Source: Sipunculus nudus
Lineage: Eukaryota; Annelida; Sipuncula; Golfingiida; Sipunculidae
Assembly: GCA_026874595.1 (NCBI GenBank)
Contig: CM049320.1
Span: 50,730,714-50,794,713 of the forward strand
Direction: 5' to 3'
DNA length: 64,000 nucleotides
In this document: piece by piece, positions 34,649-45,303 of the stretch
Layout: every line of letters begins with the position of its first letter
Position numbering within the stretch: the stretch's first letter is position 1
Position numbers and translations under genes: made by a program
Notes under the pieces: generated by a model
Database searches by the model: none
What the model saw: only the letters and a program-made list of their open reading frames with translations
What the model was told of the DNA's origin: nothing

Positions 34649-36935
34649 TATATTGAGTAGATAAAGCTTAGAATATCATGGTCATGTTGGGCTTTTATAA
34701 AGGAATATAATGTAATATAATTATTTTTATGCCCCTCACGTCTACATTTTACACAATATTGTTATTATTTCTGGCATGTACATAGGTACCTATGGACAAA
34801 TGGTCATCAGTACTGAATCACCTGGAAGTTAAAATCTTAAAAATATGATGAAATATAGATAATGTTTGAGAGGAAGAGGTAATCTGGGCCTTGGTTGGTT
34901 TATATGATTGAAAAAATGTTGCAAATAATATTTGAGACCTGACCATGCCTTTCCACTGGTTACATTTTTGATAAGCTGTTGACAGTTCAACAGTTTACAC
35001 ATTTGTCTGATGAGATCCAATTTATTTGGTAAACCTTTTTTATCAACTTTATGATATGTATACAGTTGCAATAACGTCCCCATTCCACAGGTGCAAAGAC
35101 TTGATGGGGGGGGGGGGGGGAGGGGGGGTTGTGTTATGATCAGAGTTACAATGCCTCTGTCTCTCTGTAGATATTTTCTTTAATTATTAAATTTTATGCT
35201 ATAGCCATAGAACTATTGTTCACAGTGCCAAGGAGCAAAAGCTCAGTGGGATGAAGAAGGGGATGGTGAGAGTTACAACACCCTTGCATATACAGGATAT
35301 GAAATTTAATTCAACAGTGCTTATAAAAAAAAGTTTATTCATGAACATTAAATATTTAAAACAGACAGAAAGATGGAGAAACAAAGCAAATAATTTTTTT
35401 CCCTATTCTACTTAGCCAAGAAAAAATTAACAATATTTGCATTTATTCCTTTTTTTCATGTTTCCGAATGTTACTATAAATTTACAGTATAACATACATG
35501 TGATTGTGAATATTTCAGTTGATTCACATTTCTAAATTGCATCAACATTTATAGCTAATGTATCTAGTTTATAGTACCTGTCAACAGAATGGGATGGAGG
35601 GAGGAATGGAGGCAATTAGGGAGAGAGAAAGAAAGATAGATAGAGAAAGAAAGAGAGAAAGAAAGATAGATAGAGAAAGAAAGAGAGAAAGCAGAGTAGA
35701 GAGAGAGACAGAGAGAGAAAGAGAGACCTAGACTGCCAGAGAGAGAGAGAAAGAGAGGCTCTCTGGTAATTACTGCCTGACCCAGCCTGACCCAGACACT
35801 CACAGTGGCAGTAGGTCAGACCTGAAGGTGTTATGTAACTGCCCAGTACACTACATTTATACTGATCTGATGTAAACAATGAAGACATGGTAATAAAATG
35901 GACAATAAAATCTACAGTTTTTGATTAATTGGTTTCAAATTTCAGATTTTAACAGATGAAATGTTAATGTGTACATGCTGTGAAAATTAAATCCACACCA
36001 CTAACAGGAAAAATTTGAATATTTATATTTTTTTTAAATGGTATCAGGAAAAAAAGAAAAGTATTCTCAGCTATAAAACTAATACACGTGTTAAAATTAA
36101 TCCAAGGATCAAAACACCCAATATATCATACCAGGAGAAAACTGGAGTTGGGAATGTTTAATTTTATGAACTGAAATAAAGGACCAGTAATATAAATTTT
36201 GATTATTTAGCCAGTATCATGTAACAACTGATACAACCATGAGTTATAAGTCAAACAAATTAAAATCTTTAATGAGCACTTGTCTGAGTAATATTTTAAA
36301 TTTTTGACATATTTATTTATTATTTTAATTTTGTAATAAATATAAACCAACAAGTTAAACACCTGGAAAAGACCTGGAAACTTAGATTAATTTAATATAA
36401 TCAACTGCATCCTTGTCTATCATTATCTTGCTTCATATAATCCCTAATAGTAAACAACAATTTATTTTAATCATTTATTGAATAAAAGCTACAGTTTTTG
36501 ATCAACTGGTTTCAATTTTTTTGTTTTAACAGTTGAAATGGTAACAAAAACATGATTTGAAAATTAAATCCACAGCAGTTACAGGAAAAAACGTGCCATG
36601 GTCAAAGTTGGGCAAAATTTAAGGTACCAATTTAATATTTTTGCCAATATTTAAAAAAATTTAACAGATTTTGATCTAATTTTTGGTATACAATAAAATT
36701 TTGATTATTTAAAGTAGTATTACTGAAAAAAAAATTCCTACCTTTAACACTTTTGGTCTTGTGTGACAAAATATCTTTCCTCATTTTTTTACAAAGTCCA
36801 TTATGTTTGGGCCCATAAAATTTTTAAATTAAATAATACTGACTTAATTTCTGGCATGTACATAGGAACCATATAGAGGAATATTTATGGTAAAAATGAA
36901 GGAAACTAGATGAGTGGTTTTGATATAAGGCAGTC
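34649..36935. other. Non-coding stretch
   Basis: AT-rich. Contains a poly-G run at 35107-35128 and an AGAGAAAG-rich purine tract at 35618-35760. Frames on the opposite strand of the tract (LSLSFS...) are composition artefacts. Confidence 0.5.
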
Positions 36936-36939
36936 CTGA

Positions 36940-37150
36940 AGTGTGAAAATAGATTTCTAATAAAAAATTGAGGGTTTTCCTTAATATCTCAAAGGAACGA
37001 AGTCATATGACCCAATTTCAGAGTAGGTCCAAAGGTGTCGAAACGTGCCAGTCTTACGGACGGACATCCAGACGGACAGACAGACGGACGGACGGACGGA
37101 CAATGGACCACGACTATAGCTCAGATGACTTATAGTCAGCTGAGCTAAAA
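36940..37150 (+). repeat. GCTCAGCTGAC-family 3' portion
   Basis: Has gacccaatttcagag, the (GGAC)n-like gacggacggacgg tract (37055-37101), then actatagctcagatgact and tagtcagctgagctaaaaa. Confidence 0.6.
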
Positions 37151-37564
37151 AGGCATAACCTCGTTCATGTAGGCCGGATTCTATACTCGATAGAAAAAAA
37201 ATATATTAAAAAGAAATTAATAGGTTATTTCATCTCATCCTCACCTTAATTGCCTAGCACATGCATGACATGAGCTGTCAATGAATGTCATGGTTCTTCA
37301 TGTAGGCCTAAAGACTCTATGCAGTCATGTCGCAGAGCGTCATAGACTCGTACAGCCACTCGTCTTCGGATTCACAGTGATTCCTTTCCAACCCTTGTGG
37401 AGTCTTTCTCCGGCCCTTACTAGTTATTCACAGTCACTGTGTTATTAAAACCTAAAAGACTAAGTTAAACCAACAATCTTGCTTTGACTTTGACTGATCT
37501 GTCAACAGACATTCACCATGTTTGTTTTATGCGCATGCGTACGCATCTCGATCATCCGAAGCCG

Positions 37565-37731
37565 ATATCGTGACGTCACTGATTATGACGTATAAAGGAT
37601 GAAGATCCACCAATAGGATCGCTCAGTTATTCTCGTCTGCATTTGGGCGCCAAATTTGTCTCACCTGAGTGACACAGACAGCTTGGCGCCACCCGCATTG
37701 TGTGAGAAAATAAGATCTGCATTCTAACAAG
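37565..37731 (+). promoter_or_regulatory. CRE/TATA promoter and non-coding first exon
   Basis: A perfect CRE TGACGTCA (37571-37578) is followed by TATAAA (37591-37596) and a CCAAT-like ccaatagg (37610). A GC-richer 5' UTR-like stretch ends CTAACAAG at 37731 before a consensus donor gtaagt. Downstream on the same strand, the first strong acceptor with an early ATG is ttccggacag at 41238, ten bases before the transposase start. It is therefore a good candidate for the transposase (or the DUF4806 gene) promoter. Transcription is untested. Confidence 0.5.
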
Positions 37732-37939
37732 GTAAGTTGAACAGTTAAATATACAACATTGAGCGCATCAGATATAAGGTGCAATTATTAAAATTTAGCT
37801 CATAAAATAAAGACTTGTTATAGAACTTTACAAAATTAGTAGGCCTATAAAATAGTGAAAAGATATAGGCTATATACAATATGTAAAGTTTTTCTCTAGG
37901 ACCATTATTGTTACCAACGTTATTTTATTTTTATGGTTC

Positions 37940-37946
37940 AAGTGTG

Positions 37947-37996
<50 letters not shown>

Positions 37997-38080
37997 CATA
38001 TGTTCATATTTATATGCCCCCTCCTCTATCTATATTGATCAAAACTTAAGCGGGCACTCTCTCTTACATATATACATAAC

Positions 38081-38120
<40 letters not shown>

Positions 38121-38295
38121 AAAATACACTGTATATATATAAATACATTAATATATATATATTTATATATATATATATATATATAGGCATATGTTCATAT
38201 TTATATGCCCCCTCCTCTCTCTGTATAGATCAAAACTTAAGCGGGCACTTCTCTCTTACATATATACATATAAATATATATATAATAAAAATACA

Positions 38296-38340
<45 letters not shown>

Positions 38341-38430
38341 GGCATATGTTCATATTTATAAGCCCCATCCCCCCTCCTCTCTCTGTATAGTTCAAAACTT
38401 AAGCGCGGGCACTCTCTCTTACATATATAC

Positions 38431-38470
<40 letters not shown>

Positions 38471-38478
38471 TAAAAATA

Positions 38479-38553
<75 letters not shown>

Positions 38554-38560
38554 CCTATAT
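37940..38560 (+). repeat. Compound tandem repeat with (TA)n
   Basis: ggcatatgttcatatttat followed by gccccctcctctctctgta, caaaacttaagcgggcac and (TA)n recurs at 37996, 38188 and 38341. Units are about 150-190 bp, differing mainly in TA number. Confidence 0.8.
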
Positions 38561-39949
38561 GAGAAGATAAGAAATAGAAAATATAGGACTACTTGTAAGA
38601 CTGAAATTCAAACTGATGAACTCATACATAAAAATGTCTTCTCTGGAATATTCTTAAAAAAGCACCATGCAATTATATATTCATTGACCACAACAAGTAT
38701 GACGTTAATATAGATTTTGATAAATTTGAGTAGTATAGTATTACATTTTTAATTTTTGAAGAATGCCTTACATAGATTGTTGATGCAGTATTTAATATTT
38801 CAGAACTGGTTTCTTTGAAAATTAAAGACATCTGACATATTCAATAAGATTTTTAAAAAATCAAATATCCCTCTCTATATCAGAATGTTTAATTGATAAG
38901 CAACGTGTGTTTCAATGTAAATGCGGGACGTAGCCTTATAGACCTACAGGAAAATGAATTTGACTTTGAAATCTAGGCCTATTTTTTTTTTTTTTTTCAG
39001 ATAGGCTTTAATACAAATTCAGGGGCGTCAACATATTGGGTTAATGGCATATATGTTTTAATTTAAAAAAAAGAGTTTTTAAAATATAATAAGTATTTCT
39101 AATTAGTGATATTCTTTATTTTCACCATCGACCCCAACGCACCATTAAAACGGGATTTATAAAGCAGATCCTGGGGAATCACCGCACGCTTTTCATCGGA
39201 CAGAAATTGCTGACGTACTGGTGCCAGCGCTGTGCCTGCGTCCGCAATTCGTAAAAATAAAGAATGTGAATTTACCAGTGAAAATAAAATGCTGAATACC
39301 CCTCATGAAAGAGTTTACTAACTTCCACCCGAATGTTCATTCATTGTATGAACCATTAACCTATGACCCTGCCACCCCTTCTACAAATGAACTGGCTTTA
39401 AGGTTCTCTGATATCTGGGCCGCTTTTCGGGATTTGGGCGATCCCATTCCAAGGTCAAGATGACCCCAGACACTTTCGACCTGCACACCCATGAGCATAT
39501 GCGTTATAACCTATAAAAATAAAGCATTGCAAAATTAATAACGAATATACGGTATGTTAACAGATTTCTTTTAATAGGCCTGTTTTGCATACCCTTTGAC
39601 ACCAGCACAGCTGTTCATTTAAACCAACAAAATTGGTCAATGTACTTTTGTTGAGATCAACCAAAGAAAAATTGGTTAAATCAAATAATAAATTGGTTAG
39701 AGTAGTGGACACATTTATGTGTGCAATGCTACTTTCAGCCAAGGTGGATGTACACGGAAAATTTTGAACCAATACATTGAACCACTCCTGAAATATGAGC
39801 TATTTTACCTAAGCAAAAACACAGATGAACGCCACACAAAAAAGATGGCAGACGGCACTATCAGTCTTGAATACGAGATGGAGGTATCCAAGATCGATGG
39901 GCCAGCATAATTTTAGCCTAGTGAGTCCATTAGTTTTTGACTTATAATG
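38561..39949. other. No gene recognised
   Basis: AT-rich. Short frames at 39557-39772 and 39719-39910 overlap on opposite strands and match nothing known to me. Confidence 0.4.
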
Positions 39950-40190
39950 GTCACAATAATGTGGCAACGATGGGGTATTATAAGGCGCGAAAACAAGAAA
40001 AGAACAGGTGGCACCACCTGTCTTCCACAGAATACAAAGCTGTCCAAGTTCCTCGGTGAACTTGAAATATTTAATAATTTGTGTGATTTATTCCATATAT
40101 GGGGGAACATTCAAGGTCACTCATAGTAAAGTTTCAGAATTATCGTTCCTAGCTAGGGTATCAGGTGAGGACTCTAGAATAAAAATTATA
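39950..40190 (+). repeat. Interspersed repeat with GGTGGCACCACC
   Basis: Second copy of the ggcaacgatggggtatta family (see 27030), with aacaggtggcaccacctgtc. Confidence 0.45.
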
Positions 40191-40628
40191 TTTGTGTACT
40201 AATTTTTCCTCAAGCCAAACTAAGATGCACAAAGTCGGCTCACTGCGGTACCTCCTGATAAACTCATCTAGACTCAGCTTGAACTTAGGTTAGCTAGAAA
40301 TGGACACAGCCAGGTACAGCTGATAATTTTATCTTCAAATCTGTTGGGCAGAAAAATAAGAAAAGGTTTCATCAGATCATATTTTTATCATAACAAATTG
40401 ATTTCAAGTTTAAATTGCATGACACATCTCATTTTATATATTGTTTCTATATCAGGCCTGGACAAATTGCGCGAACGATCGTTTGGGTTACGCAAAATGA
40501 ATTTGGCGCGAACAGATTTTTGTTCACGCATACCAGATGATAGTAAAAATAATAATACAAGTTAGATCCATTTTATTTTAATTCTCTGGATAATATAAAT
40601 TTCATTTATCTAAATGACCAAAAGCGTT

Positions 40629-40852
40629 AAACAAGTGACCCAGGGTCATGCCGCTCAGCTGACTAGGAAAACACTCACAAAAGGAATGTAATCAATGCCA
40701 AATTTTGTAGGTGGTATCCCCATTCAATTTAAGCATAGCTCCAAGGATATGGGGGAAAAGAGACCTAATTTCAGGTTTCCAAGGAGATTTTTTATGGACC
40801 TCCCTGGATGTCAAGTAAGAAGAACCGAGGTGCAATGGTTACGATTTGTGCC

Positions 40853-40857
<5 letters not shown>
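40629..40857 (+). repeat. GCTCAGCTGAC-family 5' portion, ending in (TA)n
   Basis: aacaagtgacccagggtcat, ccgctcagctgactagg, ggtggtatccccattcaa, gacctaatttcaggtttcc, acgatttgtgccctgt, then (TA)n from 40857 to 40901, where the family tail should be. Confidence 0.65.
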
Positions 40858-40905
<48 letters not shown>

Positions 40906-40924
40906 CACATGTGTATATATTCCA

Positions 40925-41160
40925 GAAAGGCTCTCAATTATGGATGCACATGAACCATAATAACTACGGTGCCCATTAGTCACTTTAAGAAATGAGCGCA
41001 CCGGTGTGTAACACACCAATTTCTTTGGCCACTTGATATATTTTATCCTGGAAGATAATGTCATTTGTTTCAATATCCTTCATTTCATTGATGAAATCTT
41101 TCATCAATTTATTTGCACTTGTGGGCTTAGATTTCCTAATTACATTCAACTTCCAATAAA
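40925..41160 (-). pseudogene. Rearranged, inverted fragment of the transposase gene
   Basis: On the minus strand 40948-41160 resembles the neighbouring transposase at about 41985-42180: the stretches encoding KPT.ANK.M, EMKDIE.N, DKIYQVA and TKGH.GYYG are recognisable with frame breaks. Just before it, on the plus strand, tctcaattatggatgcac at 40931 resembles the transposase start (cacagttatggatgcac at 41241). A small inverted duplication joins the two. Confidence 0.7.
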
Positions 41161-41182
41161 ATTTAATGTTGAGCTCTGAGTG

Positions 41183-41218
<36 letters not shown>

Positions 41219-41248
41219 TCTTTATTTATTCCGGACAGGCACACAGTT

Positions 41249-43351
41249 ATGGATGCACTTGAACAAGTTGATACTGTGCTTTTTGACAGAACAATACGCA
41301 GACAAGCAGTTTTAAGAGCTGAACAGATTTTGAAAGATAATACATTTCCAATAATCACTCAGAGTGAAACAAATCATGAATCACTTGAAGATATACCTGA
41401 ACAAGGTCCTGCAAAACCCATGGAAAGCCTTTGTCCAGTTACTGATGAGGAATATACAGCTGAAGTAAATAATAATGTAGAATCAGATGATGATGATATG
41501 GGTTATGGTTATGAGAGCAGCAGTGCCAGTGATGATAATTCAATGGAAGTTACTTATGACAGTCTCAGTGATGAGGTTGATCAGACTGCTGAGCTGTCTC
41601 CCAAACTCAATGTATTGCCTCCTATTACAGATGGATTGCGGCAATGGGTTTTGGAAAGTGGCACACCTCATGTGCACACTAACAGCCTGCTAGGACTCCT
41701 AAAGCCTTATCATCCATCGTTGCCCAAAGATGGGCGCACACTACTGCGTACAAAACGAACGTATAAAATTGATGAGTTAGCTGGCGGAAAATATCACCAC
41801 TTTGGTTTAGAAGAAGGAATAAAAGCACACCTGAACGGAGACCCATCTCTTCGTGCACAACACGACCTCACAATACAAGTCAATATTGACGGACTGCCTC
41901 TCTATAAAAGTACAAATGAGAGTTTCTGGCCAATATTGGCATTAATTAGACAGGAGGAACATCCTGAACCATTTGTCATTGGCCTTTGGGTTGGGAAGTC
42001 GAAGCCAACGGATGCAAATAAATTCATGGAACATTTCATATATGAAATGAAGGACATTGAATTGAATGGCATTAAATTCCTGGATAAAATATATCAAGTG
42101 GCCATTGAAAATTTTGTGTGTGACACACCGGCGCGCTCATTTGTTAAAATGACTAAAGGGCACAGTGGTTATTATGGCTGTGACTACTGTGAACAACCCG
42201 GAGTCTATTACAATCATCGGATGATTTTTCCTGAGAGGAATGCAAACCCAAGGACTGATGTCAGGTTTGATGAGATGTCCTGTGAGGAACATCATCGTGG
42301 TGAAACTGTACTGAAACAACTTAATGTGGGCTTAGTCTCACAATTTCCATTAGACTACATGCACTTAGTCTGTTTAGGCATCGTGAAAAAAATTATAGGA
42401 ATCTGGATGACTGGTCCTTTAAATGTTCGTGTGGGAAACAATGCCATCAGACAAATTTCAGACTGTATCATCAAGCTTGGATCCTGCCTGCCCCGAGAAT
42501 TTGCAAGAAAGGGAAGAAGTCTTTTTGAAGTTGATAAATGGAAAGCTACTGAGTTTAGGACTTTTCTTTTATATACAGGGCCAGTTGTCCTAAGGGGCAA
42601 AATCTCCAGTCTGATGTATAACAACTTTTTAATGTTATATGTTGGAATAACTATTTTGTCAAACATCAATATGTGTGCATTCTACTGTGACTATGTGCAA
42701 GAGCTTCTCAGCTCATTTGTTGGCCATTTTGAGGCCCTCTACGGAAGAGAACAGCTCATATATAATGTACATGCCCTCACTCATTTGGCTTCACATTGCA
42801 AGAGATATGGACCAGTGCATGCTTTCTCTGCATTCCCATTTGAAAACTTTCTCCAGTCAATAAAGAAACTTATTAGAAAACCAAAATTTCCTCTCGAGCA
42901 GGTTATTCGTAGACTTGATGAAAAGAATATCTGCTACAGTCCTCCAAAATGCAAAAATGTTTTCTGTAAGAAGAAACATCACCATGGGCCCCTTATAGAA
43001 GGAACTACACATTGTTCCCAGTATGAGCAGCTCTACACACCCCAGTACATGTTGTCAGTTCACAAACCGGACAATGCTGTTCTTGTTGGGAATGACACAT
43101 ATGTCATCAGAAACATTGTTGTCAGTGACAACTTGAGAAATATTATTTGTCAGAGGTACAAATTTAAGGAATCTTTCTTTACATTTCCATTTGATTCTTG
43201 CAAAATTAATATTTCTGTTGTCAGTCATATGGAAAAAAAATTGGTTTCTTTATCTCTGTCAGATATATCTGCTAAAGTTGTAATGTTGCCTTCTAAGGAG
43301 GGCAAATTGGTGTCTATTCCTTTGTTACAGTCTTCTGACCATGAGGTATAA
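41249..43351 (+). CDS. EnSpm/CACTA (CMC)-type transposase, intact ORF, 700 aa
   Basis: Predicted DDE transposase acting on DNA termini in the nucleus. The open frame extends 23 codons further upstream, but those are (TA)n sequence. An acceptor-like ttccggacag lies just before, so Met at 41249 (MDALEQV) is preferred. Layout: acidic low-complexity N-terminus (residues 65-112); catalytic-core candidates D214 in VNIDGLPLYKS, D292 in VCDTPARSFV, a C-x2-C pair 311-314 (CDYC), a D-x2-H motif 369-372 (DYMH) and E532 in FENF. The order D, D, C2C, D2H, E is the published signature of the CMC (CACTA-Mirage-Chapaev) superfamily. A Cys/His cluster (568-579, CKNVFCKKKHHH) follows. No internal stop or frameshift. 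A possible donor GAG|gtataa at 43345 would remove the last codon and stop. Confidence 0.82.
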   Translation: MDALEQVDTVLFDRTIRRQAVLRAEQILKDNTFPIITQSETNHESLEDIPEQGPAKPMESLCPVTDEEYTAEVNNNVESDDDDMGYGYESSSASDDNSMEVTYDSLSDEVDQTAELSPKLNVLPPITDGLRQWVLESGTPHVHTNSLLGLLKPYHPSLPKDGRTLLRTKRTYKIDELAGGKYHHFGLEEGIKAHLNGDPSLRAQHDLTIQVNIDGLPLYKSTNESFWPILALIRQEEHPEPFVIGLWVGKSKPTDANKFMEHFIYEMKDIELNGIKFLDKIYQVAIENFVCDTPARSFVKMTKGHSGYYGCDYCEQPGVYYNHRMIFPERNANPRTDVRFDEMSCEEHHRGETVLKQLNVGLVSQFPLDYMHLVCLGIVKKIIGIWMTGPLNVRVGNNAIRQISDCIIKLGSCLPREFARKGRSLFEVDKWKATEFRTFLLYTGPVVLRGKISSLMYNNFLMLYVGITILSNINMCAFYCDYVQELLSSFVGHFEALYGREQLIYNVHALTHLASHCKRYGPVHAFSAFPFENFLQSIKKLIRKPKFPLEQVIRRLDEKNICYSPPKCKNVFCKKKHHHGPLIEGTTHCSQYEQLYTPQYMLSVHKPDNAVLVGNDTYVIRNIVVSDNLRNIICQRYKFKESFFTFPFDSCKINISVVSHMEKKLVSLSLSDISAKVVMLPSKEGKLVSIPLLQSSDHEV

Positions 43352-43373
43352 TGACTTCAGGTATGAAATTATT

Positions 43374-43998
43374 GTATCCGCCAAAACAAAGTTTTGCGGA
43401 TACTATGTTTTTGATCGGGTTCCCACGCCGCCGTCGCCGCCGCATTCGTTTCCGGAATAAACCTCTGAGACCACTGGACAGGATTTTCCTAAACTTTACA
43501 CCATTATCGGGTCACATGTGAACTGGTGCCAAAATATTTTGCGTTAACCTCTGACCTTTCCTCTCTCCAGTGCGTCCATCTGTGTGTCTGTTTTGACACA
43601 TTCACCCACATATCTTCGAACTCGTTTGACCAATCAGTCTAAAAATTATGCACAAAAGTAACCCTTCGATAGCTTTATAAATTCACAAAAAATGGTGGCG
43701 CCACCTGCAACCATTTTTGCACAGCGTCCATCTGTGCATCTACCTTAGGATAAATTCACTCATATCTCGGCAGTGGTTCGACTTATCTGCCTAAAATTTT
43801 ACATATGTATACAACCTGGGTAGCTTTCTGGATTTTGTGCGCCACCTACATACAGAATTCGGCTGCAGACATCAATGCTAATATGCAACACACACCACTC
43901 TATTTCCCCTTGCCACTCTCTCCATGCCTCACTTCAACCGTCCCACTCTGATTTCGGCGGATACACGCGTAGTCTCTTGTCCACTACCCGTATTCTAG
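43374..43998 (+). mobile_element. Second Helentron-like element, single-unit version
   Basis: Starts GTATCCGCCAAAAC with the same fold-back, carries one copy of the 280-bp unit (with GGTGGCGCCACC at about 43694), and ends GGCGGATAC then CCCGTATTCTAG. Inserted between T and T, 22 bp after the transposase stop codon. About 625 bp against 1980 bp for the copy at 6855. Confidence 0.65.
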
Positions 43999-44986
43999 TT
44001 GTATTAAGAAATTAGCACTTTAGTTGAAACAAGTGGATGTATATACTGTTTTTTCCTCAACTGTAGACCAAACTTTGGAAACATGTTTCATTAATGAGAC
44101 ACAAATAATATTGACAAAATAGTAATCCCAACATATATAATTTTGCCACATCTGGATCCTACACCACACAGTAGATATGTGTTTCTACTGATGTTCATTT
44201 GGCACACCTGGATTCAAGACCAAGCGGTTGATACATGCCCTATTTAAATACATTTGTTACATGTGAATTCAGGACCATGCAGTGAAAATCTGTTCTACAT
44301 ATATATAATTTTCAATTTGATAAACTGGATACGCCATCATGCAATGGATAAATCTGCCACATCTATAGACTACAGGTCATCCCTCTTGCCTTGCCGTGTC
44401 TTTTACCAGACGAAAACCAGGCTAAATCAAGCTGCTAATTTGGATCATCAATAGTCCAGCCACCGTATTTGAACATATTCTCCCCTGTGACACTTCGGCA
44501 CTGTACATAAGGTGAGCTGGATCTAGGATCCAGTTTACATTGATTTTAAATATAACTTTCAATTGTACAAGGGGGTCAGTGTCTCTGACGCTCGAAATCT
44601 CTTACGGACACTTGGTTCTTAGGGTCCAAGTGTCCCATAGGACACGCAAATTTCTGGCTTAAGGACCTTGAAGCAGTCAATGACCATTACGGGCTGCCTA
44701 AAACGATCCCGTCAGTGGTGTAAATTATTATAACTGATGCTTACATTTCACTATTAACAGATATTTATATAATGACAAGATTTTTAATCATATACTGACA
44801 TGATAACTACATATATTACATGATAACTACATATAATACGAAAAAGATTAAAATTTTACATATCCCTTTTAAATTGGACACATATATCATTTCCCCTTTT
44901 GAAGCTTTTAATTCAGAGGGGACTCCCTAAAATTATACCTGAGCGTCCCGGACGCTTCGAGTTTTCTTCCTATCGAAAGCCCTGAT

Positions 44987-45052
<66 letters not shown>

Positions 45053-45110
45053 TTAAATAAATCCTTTCAGCTGACTTATTATCAAATACATGTTTATATA
45101 ATATTTCCAG
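43999..45110. other. Spacer or intron between the transposase and the DUF4806 gene
   Basis: No open frame of note. (TA)n then (AG)n at 44990-45048, close to the acceptor tttccag at 45110. Confidence 0.4.
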
Positions 45111-45113
45111 ATC

Positions 45114-45303
45114 ATGTATGCAGTTGTTAAGTTTGAGGAAACCAATGAGTATGAAACAGTCCCTCGGTCCTGGGTCAAGGATGATGTCTGTTGGTGGCCC
45201 AGCAGTTTGAAAGGACCATCTCTCAGGGCTGTCATTGAAAAACGTACCCCTCCTGAGCCTGATTGGGACATCTACACTCCCGTCACTATTTTGAAGGAAA
45301 GAG
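45114..45303 (+). CDS. DUF4806 gene exon 1
   Basis: Acceptor tttccag at 45110 precedes ATC ATG, so an upstream non-coding exon, or the transposase exon, must exist. Encodes MYAVVKF...TPVTILKER plus one base. Donor gtatgg. Confidence 0.8.

Noticed and set aside
35564-35888. Leu/Ser/Phe-rich minus-strand frames that look like membrane segments
   Set aside because: They read the complement of an AGAGAAAG purine tract.
37908-38186. Ile/Tyr-rich 92-codon frame
   Set aside because: Translation of (TA)n microsatellite.
39719-39910. 63-codon frame considered as an upstream transposase exon
   Set aside because: No suitable donor or homology; the acceptor at 41238 with the promoter exon at 37731 is a simpler model.
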